From JBEBSD01 sp040394475 (GTDB lineage: Bacteria > Bacteroidota > Bacteroidia > Cytophagales > Spirosomataceae): 64,000 bases of DNA. Of this stretch, positions 57,911 to 64,000 are shown one piece after another. Every line of letters begins with the position of its first letter. Position 1 is the stretch's first letter. A program made the translations under genes and the position numbers. Below the pieces are notes generated by a model. That model had not been told where the DNA came from. It saw only the letters and a program-made list of their open reading frames with translations, and made no database searches. Location: the NCBI GenBank assembly GCA_040394475.1, contig JBEBSD010000025.1, positions 13,980 through 77,979 of the forward strand. Reading direction: 5' to 3'.

Positions 57911-60121
57911 TTGAACCGGATTCGTGCCTTTCTCGGGAAGTTGACTGGAGTGCCGACACTTGTGGGGGTCATTGCGGGGTTGCTGGTGTCTTCCTGCTCG
58001 CAGTATAGCCAAAAGCCGATGAGCGTGGCGTTTCATAACCTTTCGGCCAATTACAACGCGTATTTTATCGCAAAGGCCAATTTAGACTCGGCAGAACAGC
58101 GGATGGCGGCCGCTTATGAGGAGAATTATAACCTGATGCTGCCTATCCTGCTGCCCATGGATTCGGTCCTGGCCATGTCCTCCCGGGAATACCTGGAAGA
58201 TGCGATCAAAAAAGCATCTATCGTGGCCGAAAAACATCAGAACAGCAAGTGGCTCGATAATAGCTATACCTTATTGGGAAAGGCCAGGCTGTATCTGGGC
58301 CAGTGGGAAGACGGGGTGGAGGCGCTCCGGTATGTGTTTTCGAAAAGTGAAGATGCAGCCGATAAGAATGAGGCGCTGACCGTGCTGATGAGGGCTTATA
58401 TCGAACGAAAAGAATTTGCCAATGCGTTGAGCGTATCCGAATATTTACGGGAGCAGGCGCTGAACAGCGAAGCAACGATCGAGTTTTACCTTACCAAAGC
58501 TTATCTGCACCAACGGACGGAAGAATACCTGACGGCGGTCGCTATTCTCGAGGAAACCCTGCCGTTGCTTGGAAAATCGCCGCGTAAAGCGCGTCTTCAT
58601 TACATCGCGGGCCAGCTTTATGATGCCCTGGACCAATATGGCCTGGCCAATAAACATTACAGCAGGGTTGCTAAAAACAAACCGCTTTACGACCTGGCTT
58701 TTTTTGCCGGCATGAATGCGCTTCAGAATAAGGCATTGCTCCATACCGGGCTTACCATTGAAAAGGTAGGGTTCGCCAAAATGCTGAAGGATCGTAAGAA
58801 TGCGGACCTCAGGGATAAAATTTATTATACGATGGGGAAGGTTGCCGAACAGAAAGGAGATTACCTCCAGGCGCTTCAGTACTTCCAGACATCCGTTAAA
58901 ACGCCGGGTGCGGATACCAAACAAATCCCGTATACCTACATGGAGATGGGGCGGATCCACCTGGAGCAGCTGGAGTATTACGAACCTGCCAAAGCATATT
59001 TCGACAGTGCTATGGCCCTCCTGCCGGCAAGCGAGCCGGCGCACAAATCGTTGACCGAGCGTAAAAACGTGCTGGACCAGTTTGTGGCGCAGCTGACGAT
59101 TGTCCGTACCGAAGACAGCCTGCAGCAACTGGCGGGGCTGAGCCCGGATCTGCTGGAAGCGCGGATCGACGGGATTATCGAAGCGGATCAGGCGGCACGG
59201 AAAAAAGCCTATGAAAAGGAACAGGCGGCGCTGGCTGCAGCCAATGCCCGGGGAAACGAACCTGCGTCTCCCGTGACAGGCCCGAGATGGCTCCTGTATG
59301 ACCCGGCGCAGGTGAGCCAGGGGAAAAGTGAATTTACCGCCAGATGGGGAAACCGTAAGCTGGAAGATGATTGGCGCCGGCAGAACCGGACAGGACGTTC
59401 TTTTGCCGGAGACGGTGCGGTCGCCGCAACCGATTCAACAGCCGCCGGGCCGGAAGAGGTAGCTGCCGGTTTCCGGGAGATTGCGAAAAATTCGGAAGAA
59501 TGGCAAACCCTGCATCAGGATATGAAGCGGATGATCCCGCTGAGCGATTCGGCTATGACAGCCTCGCATGAAAGAAAGGAAAATGCGTTGTATTCTCTGG
59601 GGAAGATTTACTGGATTTCCTTTAACGAATCGAAAAAAGCATTGAGCGCTTTTGAACGCCTGCTGCACGATTATCCGCAGACGGAATACCGGCAGGAGGT
59701 CTATTACCTGACCTACCTCTGCCTCCCCGAAGGGGACCCTTCGAAGGACCTGTGGCGGGACCGTCTCCTGGCGGAATTCCCGACCTCAACGTATGTCAGG
59801 TTTCTGAGCCAATCGGCCACGGATAAACCGGATAGCCCTGCCAATGAGGTGTATGAGCGGATTTATGAATTGTATGCCTCCGGGCAAAACCAGGAAGCCA
59901 TGAAGGCAGTCGATAATGCACTGCCCTTGTACCGCGATAACCCTATTGCCGACCGTTTTGCCCTGCTCCGCTTGTTTATTATAGGAAAACTGGATGGTGT
60001 CGAGGCCTATCGGACCGCTATACTGGAATTTATGCGCCTGTACCCCGAGAGTAGTTATATCGATCGTACACGCGAGATGCTTGCGGTGGCGGAGCAGGCA
60101 GCCTTATTACCGAGAAACTAG
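57911..60121 (+). CDS. porW: PorW/SprE-like TPR lipoprotein (gliding / type IX secretion)
   Basis: A 736-residue outer- or inner-membrane-anchored lipoprotein with tetratricopeptide repeats. The signal ends in IAGLLVSSCSQY, a lipobox with the cysteine at about residue 29. The mature protein begins MSVAFHNLSANYNAYFIAKANLDSAEQRM, a typical PorW/SprE start, and continues with TPR pairs such as LLGKARLYLGQWEDGVEALRYVF and FNESKKALSAFERLLHDYPQTEY. PorW/SprE proteins are needed for type IX secretion and gliding. The only workable start is TTG 57911, as the next ATG lies after the lipobox. It is followed by PBP1A 30 bases later. No other T9SS gene is in the window. Confidence 0.82.
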   Translation: MNRIRAFLGKLTGVPTLVGVIAGLLVSSCSQYSQKPMSVAFHNLSANYNAYFIAKANLDSAEQRMAAAYEENYNLMLPILLPMDSVLAMSSREYLEDAIKKASIVAEKHQNSKWLDNSYTLLGKARLYLGQWEDGVEALRYVFSKSEDAADKNEALTVLMRAYIERKEFANALSVSEYLREQALNSEATIEFYLTKAYLHQRTEEYLTAVAILEETLPLLGKSPRKARLHYIAGQLYDALDQYGLANKHYSRVAKNKPLYDLAFFAGMNALQNKALLHTGLTIEKVGFAKMLKDRKNADLRDKIYYTMGKVAEQKGDYLQALQYFQTSVKTPGADTKQIPYTYMEMGRIHLEQLEYYEPAKAYFDSAMALLPASEPAHKSLTERKNVLDQFVAQLTIVRTEDSLQQLAGLSPDLLEARIDGIIEADQAARKKAYEKEQAALAAANARGNEPASPVTGPRWLLYDPAQVSQGKSEFTARWGNRKLEDDWRRQNRTGRSFAGDGAVAATDSTAAGPEEVAAGFREIAKNSEEWQTLHQDMKRMIPLSDSAMTASHERKENALYSLGKIYWISFNESKKALSAFERLLHDYPQTEYRQEVYYLTYLCLPEGDPSKDLWRDRLLAEFPTSTYVRFLSQSATDKPDSPANEVYERIYELYASGQNQEAMKAVDNALPLYRDNPIADRFALLRLFIIGKLDGVEAYRTAILEFMRLYPESSYIDRTREMLAVAEQAALLPRN

Positions 60122-60151
60122 ATTATTATTGCCGATTATATCGTCTTTGTT

Positions 60152-62443
60152 ATGTTTGAAATGTTGCCGGGAAAATACCGACGTACAATTAAGTCTTTTT
60201 GGAAGTTTGCCATTTTCGGATTAGTGTTTTTTGTCCTGTACATTGCTGCGGTCCGGTTTAATTTTTTCTGGTTGTTCGGTCCGATGCCGGACCTGAAGAC
60301 CCTGGAAAATCCCAAAAACGAGTTGGCATCGGAGTTGATTTCGGAAGACAATCAATCGCTGGGGAAATACTTTATTGAAAACCGGGCAGCGGTGGAGCAC
60401 GACCAGGTGTCGCCCAAGCTGGTAGAGGCGTTGCTGGCCACGGAGGATGTCCGCTTTCTGAAACATTCGGGAATTGATCCCCGGAGTCTCCTGCGGGTAG
60501 TGCAGGGGGTGCTTACCGGAAAAACCAGCTCGGGGGGAGGCAGCACGCTTACCCAGCAGGTAGCCAAAAACCTGTTCCGCACCCGGACGAAAGAATACCA
60601 GGGCTTACTCGGGAAGGTTCCCTTTGTGCGGACCGTTATTAATAAAACGAAGGAGTGGATTTTGTCGGTGATCCTCGAGCGGAAATACACCAAGAAGGAA
60701 ATCCTGATGATGTACCTGAACACGGTTTCGTTTGGGAACAATACCTATGGAATCAAGGTGGCGGCCAGAACGTATTTCAACAAGGATACCTGGGACCTGA
60801 ATGAAACCGAGTCGGCCCTGCTGGTCGGGATGCTGCAGAACCCGACGTTCTGGAATCCGCTCCGGTTCCCGGACAGAGCGTTGGTCCGGAGAAATACCGT
60901 ATTGAGCCAGATGAATAAATACGGGTATATGGAGGATGTCACGTTTGAACAACTCAAGGAGCAGCCGCTGGGGATTAATTTCCGGGTGGAAAGCCATATC
61001 ACCGGACCTGCCCCCTATTTCCGGGAAGCCATGAAGACCTATCTCCGCGACTGGCTGGCTAAATTCAATGCGGATAACGGGACGTCGTACGACCTGTATA
61101 CCAGCGGGCTGCGGATTTATACGACCATTGACTCGCGGATGCAGCGTTATATGGAAGATGCCGTATTTGAACACATGAAACAGCAGCAGCAACTGTTTGA
61201 TGAACACTGGAAAGGACGAAATCCCTGGATCGACCGGAATGGCAAGGAAATTCCGGGCTTCCTCGAAACGGCGGCCAAGCGGTCGCCGCGGTTTATCAGC
61301 CTGAAAAAGGACCTCGGAGAAGAAGAGGCCTGGAAGGTGATGAAGAAGCCTTATAAGATGAAAGTATTTACGTATGAGGGTGAAAAGGAGGTGATGCTGA
61401 GTCCGATGGATTCGATCGCTTATTACAAACGGTTTCTACGGACCGGCATGATGTCGATGGATCCGAATAACGGGCATGTGAAAGCGTGGGTAGGTGGTGT
61501 CAACTTCAAATATTTTAAGTATGAGCACGTAAAGCAGGGAAAACGGCAGCCGGGATCTACTTTTAAACCGTTTGTCTACCTGGCCGGATTGGACAAGGGT
61601 ATTTTTACCCCGTGCTCGCATGTGGTGGACGAACCGATTTATTTCGGGCCGCAGGACGGTGTGCCGGGTGGCTGGAGTCCTAAAAATTCCAACGGCAAGT
61701 TTTCCTATGCCCACTTGTCCCTGCGGCAGGCGCTGGCGCAATCGGTCAATTCGGTATCGGCCCGGATTATTAAAAATGTGGGAGCTAACGCGGTGGTGGA
61801 ATACGCCCATCGCATGGGCATCACCAGCGACCTGGAAGCCAAGCCGTCGCTCTGCCTGGGGATCAGTGACGTGTCGGTTTACGAAATGGTGGGGGCGTAT
61901 GCCAGCTTTGCCAACGGAGGGAACCGTACCGACCCGTTGACCGTTCTCCGGATTGAAGATCGTTTCGGGAATCTGCTGCAGGAGTTTTTCCCAAAAGCCA
62001 ACCAGGAAATCAGTGCGGCAACTGCCTATAACATGATCTACCTCATGCGGGGAGCCGTGGAAGGCGGGACTTCCTCGAGTCTGGCACGCTATGGGGTAAC
62101 AGCCGGAAATGAAATAGCGGCCAAAACCGGAACCACCCAGAACCAGTCGGATGGCTGGTTTATGGGGATCACCCAAAACCTGGTTTCCGGGTTATGGGTC
62201 GGCGGAGAAGACCGGAGTATCCACTTCCGGACACTGGCCCTCGGCCAGGGTGCCCGGATGGCGTTGCCGGCCTGGGGAGCCTACATGCAAAAAGTCTACA
62301 GCGACCCGACACTGGTCAGCTACGGGAAGGCCCCTTTCCGGAAACCGGACAATTACTTTATGGATTGCGGAGGGATGGATAGCGACAGCACGGACACCTA
62401 CATCCCGCCTTCCCGTGCGGAAGACGAAGGATTGTTGTTCTAG
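60152..62443 (+). CDS. Penicillin-binding protein 1A (bifunctional)
   Basis: This class A PBP makes and cross-links peptidoglycan. It has an N-terminal transmembrane anchor (residues 18-36). The glycosyltransferase GT51 domain contains ATEDVRFLKHSGID with catalytic Glu98, then SSGGGSTLTQQVAKNLF and RKYTKKEILMMYLNTVSFGN. The transpeptidase domain has STFKPFVYLAGLDKG (SxxK nucleophile near residue 470), SVNSVSARII (SxN) and AAKTGTTQNQSDGWFMG (KTG near residue 657). It ends with an acidic tail (DSDSTDTYIPPSRAEDE). The length of 763 residues is normal. It lies immediately after the PorW-like gene and convergent with the Crp/Fnr regulator, 15 bases away. Confidence 0.95.
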   Translation: MFEMLPGKYRRTIKSFWKFAIFGLVFFVLYIAAVRFNFFWLFGPMPDLKTLENPKNELASELISEDNQSLGKYFIENRAAVEHDQVSPKLVEALLATEDVRFLKHSGIDPRSLLRVVQGVLTGKTSSGGGSTLTQQVAKNLFRTRTKEYQGLLGKVPFVRTVINKTKEWILSVILERKYTKKEILMMYLNTVSFGNNTYGIKVAARTYFNKDTWDLNETESALLVGMLQNPTFWNPLRFPDRALVRRNTVLSQMNKYGYMEDVTFEQLKEQPLGINFRVESHITGPAPYFREAMKTYLRDWLAKFNADNGTSYDLYTSGLRIYTTIDSRMQRYMEDAVFEHMKQQQQLFDEHWKGRNPWIDRNGKEIPGFLETAAKRSPRFISLKKDLGEEEAWKVMKKPYKMKVFTYEGEKEVMLSPMDSIAYYKRFLRTGMMSMDPNNGHVKAWVGGVNFKYFKYEHVKQGKRQPGSTFKPFVYLAGLDKGIFTPCSHVVDEPIYFGPQDGVPGGWSPKNSNGKFSYAHLSLRQALAQSVNSVSARIIKNVGANAVVEYAHRMGITSDLEAKPSLCLGISDVSVYEMVGAYASFANGGNRTDPLTVLRIEDRFGNLLQEFFPKANQEISAATAYNMIYLMRGAVEGGTSSSLARYGVTAGNEIAAKTGTTQNQSDGWFMGITQNLVSGLWVGGEDRSIHFRTLALGQGARMALPAWGAYMQKVYSDPTLVSYGKAPFRKPDNYFMDCGGMDSDSTDTYIPPSRAEDEGLLF

Positions 62444-62458
62444 GGCTTTCCGCAGCGC

Positions 62459-63043
62459 TCAGTCCCGTAACCGGATTTTCAGGTTTCTGCTGAAGGTCGC
62501 ACCGGTCGTGCCCAGATAGGTGGCAATGTATTGGTCGGGAATGCGGCGGAAAACCGAGGAGGGACGGGCCAGGTAATGTGCAATGCGTTGTTCGACAGAA
62601 AGGTATTTGAACATTTTTATCTGTTCCCCGAAGCTGATGAGCTGCTGCTCCAGCAGCTGGATCGTCAGCGCTGCAATACAGGCATCAAGCAGGAGAAGCT
62701 CCCGGTAACTTTCATAGGACAAAGAATAAACATGGCAATCTTCGAGTGTTTCAAGAATTTCACCAGAAGGTTGCTGCCGGAAAAAACTTGCCGCAATGCA
62801 AACCACCTCGCCATCGGCGATTAACAGGGAAGTAATGTCGTCTTCTCCCTTCGTATAATAGGTTCGCATCACCCCTTTTTCAATAAAGTAAATAGTGCGG
62901 CTCACTTGGCCGGGAGTTATCAGCGTTCGTCCTTTGGGAATCACATACGGCTGAAAACCCGCCAGCAGCGCCTCCTTTTCAGGTGATGGAGCAATGTTGC
63001 TGATAGCTTCCAGTATCCGCTTTAAGGGTTTTGTATTTTCCAT
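62459..63043 (-). CDS. Crp/Fnr-family transcriptional regulator
   Basis: A 194-residue regulator with an N-terminal cyclic-nucleotide-binding-like beta roll (PYVIPKGRTLITPGQVSRTIYFIEKGVMRTYYTKGEDDI; divided in prose at natural breaks). A dimerisation helix follows (VEQRIAHYLARPSSVFRRIPD), and the C-terminal winged helix contains the recognition helix (QYIATYLGTTGATFSRNLK). It lacks the Fnr cysteine cluster. It resembles the small Bacteroidota Crp/Fnr regulators. It is divergently oriented to the small secreted-protein gene, and the gap contains an array of three operator-like palindromes, which it may bind (inference). Confidence 0.88.
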   Translation of the reverse strand: MENTKPLKRILEAISNIAPSPEKEALLAGFQPYVIPKGRTLITPGQVSRTIYFIEKGVMRTYYTKGEDDITSLLIADGEVVCIAASFFRQQPSGEILETLEDCHVYSLSYESYRELLLLDACIAALTIQLLEQQLISFGEQIKMFKYLSVEQRIAHYLARPSSVFRRIPDQYIATYLGTTGATFSRNLKIRLRD

Positions 63044-63082
63044 AACAGCTAGTTGTCAATGGAGATCCGGCTCGTTGTAGGC

Positions 63083-63151
63083 TTGTCAGGTGACAATCTA
63101 AATTATTGTCGTACGACAAGTTAAATTCTTGTTGTAGGGCAATATAGTTAT
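63083..63151. repeat. Three 23-bp tandem units with central palindromes (operator-like array)
   Basis: Three contiguous 23-base direct repeats start at 63083, 63106 and 63129. Each begins with a 14-base dyad: TTGTCAGGTGACAA, TTGTCGTACGACAA (perfect 14-bp palindrome) and the degenerate TTGTTGTAGGGCAA. The remaining nine bases are also similar (TCTAAATTA, GTTAAATTC, TATAGTTAT). The array lies between the Crp/Fnr gene and the divergent 63236 gene. Its dyads look like regulator half-sites and may be sites for the adjacent Crp/Fnr protein or iteron-like elements. Confidence 0.8.
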
Positions 63152-63235
63152 TTAAAGGATAAGTTTAACCTTGTTAAGGTGTTTTCTGTTACCTTTCCAT
63201 TTACCTCCATCAACACCCATTTAACGGAAATCCGT

Positions 63236-63817
63236 ATGAAAAAGCAACTTTTTATGATCCTGGTGGGAGCGGCCCTGGCATCGAACAGCTCCGGTCAGCC
63301 GGTAGACCGAAATGAACTCCGGGTCGGCGTCGGTTGGCAATCCACCGAAATGGCTGCGTACGAAGTGGCCCTGAATACATTTTCCGTACTCTTTCTGCAG
63401 GAAAGAAGCCGGGCCTATCCGCGTTCCAACGGTATATATGTTACCTATAAGAGAAGGAGCTCCCGGAAATTCGCTTTGGGATTTGCATCCGGGCTTACCT
63501 TTAACAAAACGGAAAAAGGATTATTCAACTCCGATTGGAAAACGCAGGTATATGATTATGCCGGCGCCATGGTTGCGGTAGAACCTACGTTTACGTATAT
63601 GGAAAATGCTACGGTGTCGCTCTATGCGGTTACTGGTTTGGGAGGTGTTTTTATATTCGACCGGAGAAATCCGGCTACGAACGAAAAACGAACCCCTTTC
63701 GTTACACTCCAACTGACCCCGATCGGCATCCGCTACGGCAGAAAAGTAGGTGCATTTGCCGAACTTGGCTACGGGTATAAAGGGATTGTGAATTTCGGGA
63801 TCAGTACTAAATTCTGA
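63236..63817 (+). CDS. Small secreted or outer-membrane beta-barrel-like protein
   Basis: A 193-residue protein with a signal peptide (MKKQLFMILVGAALASNSSG). The mature part has alternating hydrophobic and aromatic segments such as GIYVTYKRRSSRKFALGFASGLTF and GVFIFDRRNPATNEKRTPFVTLQLTPIGIRYGRKVGAFAELGYGYKGIVNFGIS, ending STKF (quoted pieces are separate). This resembles short outer-membrane beta-barrel proteins, but I recognise no named family. I start at ATG 63236; a GTG at 63179 would add a non-signal extension. It is divergent from a Crp/Fnr gene and may be regulated by it. Confidence 0.65.
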   Translation: MKKQLFMILVGAALASNSSGQPVDRNELRVGVGWQSTEMAAYEVALNTFSVLFLQERSRAYPRSNGIYVTYKRRSSRKFALGFASGLTFNKTEKGLFNSDWKTQVYDYAGAMVAVEPTFTYMENATVSLYAVTGLGGVFIFDRRNPATNEKRTPFVTLQLTPIGIRYGRKVGAFAELGYGYKGIVNFGISTKF

Positions 63818-63852
63818 CAAAATGGAAATTTGATAGAGAAGCTGCGCAGCGG

Positions 63853-64000
63853 GCATTTTAACACGGAGTTTCACAGAGGGCATTTTAACACGGACGTACA
63901 CAGAGGGTTTTAACACGGAGTTTCACAGAGGGTGTTTTAACACGGAGTTTCACAGAGGGTGTTTTAACACGGAGTTTCACAGAGGGTGTTTTAACACGGA
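63853..64000. repeat. 27-bp tandem repeat array, runs off the window
   Basis: Units containing TTTTAACACGGAGTTTCACA start every 27 bases: ACACGGAG occurs at 63861, 63888 (variant ACACGGACGTACACAG), 63913, 63940, 63967 and 63994. One spacing is 25 bases because of a 2-base deletion. The last three copies are near identical. The array continues past the right edge, so its full length is unknown. Similar CACGGAGTTTCACAGAG-type repeats occur between genes in various bacterial genomes, to my memory. It follows the end of the 63236-63817 gene. Confidence 0.92.

Noticed and set aside
63083..64000. CRISPR array
   Set aside because: Both repeat arrays are head-to-tail without unique spacers of uniform length, and no cas gene is present.

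Overview
This window looks like a chromosomal segment of a Bacteroidota bacterium, most likely a Cytophagales-type relative (order-level placement is inference). The evidence is a SusC/SusD pair, a PorW/SprE-like lipoprotein of the type IX secretion/gliding machinery, DUF2480 and DUF4296 proteins, tandem OmpH/Skp chaperones behind uppS-bamA, a DAHP synthase-chorismate mutase fusion, and promoter-like TAnnTTTG elements instead of E. coli-type boxes. Base composition is moderate throughout. I saw no rRNA, tRNA, CRISPR array, insertion sequence or prophage.

Layout. 1-3.7 kb: a 5'-truncated MHS-type symporter, a small two-helix membrane protein and acetyl-CoA synthetase, probably an organic-acid uptake and activation set. 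3.75-9 kb (minus strand): a TonB-dependent receptor, PheA and topoisomerase IV ParE, separated by 7-mer and 14-mer tandem repeats. 9.2-33.7 kb (plus strand): a long, tightly packed surface-polysaccharide locus. It holds an SLBB export protein, a Wzz-like protein, the Wzm/Wzt ABC exporter with a C-terminal glycan-binding-type domain, a DegT/StrS sugar aminotransferase, WbqC, two O-acyltransferase types, a membrane acyltransferase, an SGNH hydrolase, many glycosyltransferases, an O-antigen ligase/polymerase-like protein and a WecA/MraY-like initiating phosphosugar transferase. Many genes overlap by 1-8 bases.

33.7-40.8 kb: housekeeping and stress genes (MFS exporter, YigZ, DUF2480, RNase HII, a DUF58/BatA operon, a DUF4296 lipoprotein, a Dpm1-like glycosyltransferase). 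40.8-46.7 kb: a SusD/SusC nutrient-uptake pair divergent from an AraC regulator. 46.7-50.1 kb: DAHP synthase-chorismate mutase, proline dehydrogenase and signal peptidase II. 50.2-57.4 kb (minus strand): an Ig-like periplasmic protein, then the envelope operon uppS-bamA-skp-skp-skp. 57.9-62.4 kb: PorW/SprE-like lipoprotein and penicillin-binding protein 1A. 62.4-64 kb: a Crp/Fnr regulator, a three-unit operator-like array, a small secreted or outer-membrane protein and a 27-bp tandem repeat that runs off the end.

The theme is cell-envelope construction: glycan synthesis and export, lipid carrier supply (UppS), outer-membrane protein insertion (BamA/Skp), peptidoglycan synthesis (PBP1A), lipoprotein maturation (LspA) and nutrient uptake. 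I did not find a clear defence or mobile system. The least explained items are the degenerate glycosyltransferase trio at 20.8-23.3 kb, the GC-rich structured island at 57.6-57.85 kb, the 23-bp operator array at 63.1 kb, and hairpins or palindromes that contain the stop codons of two genes.
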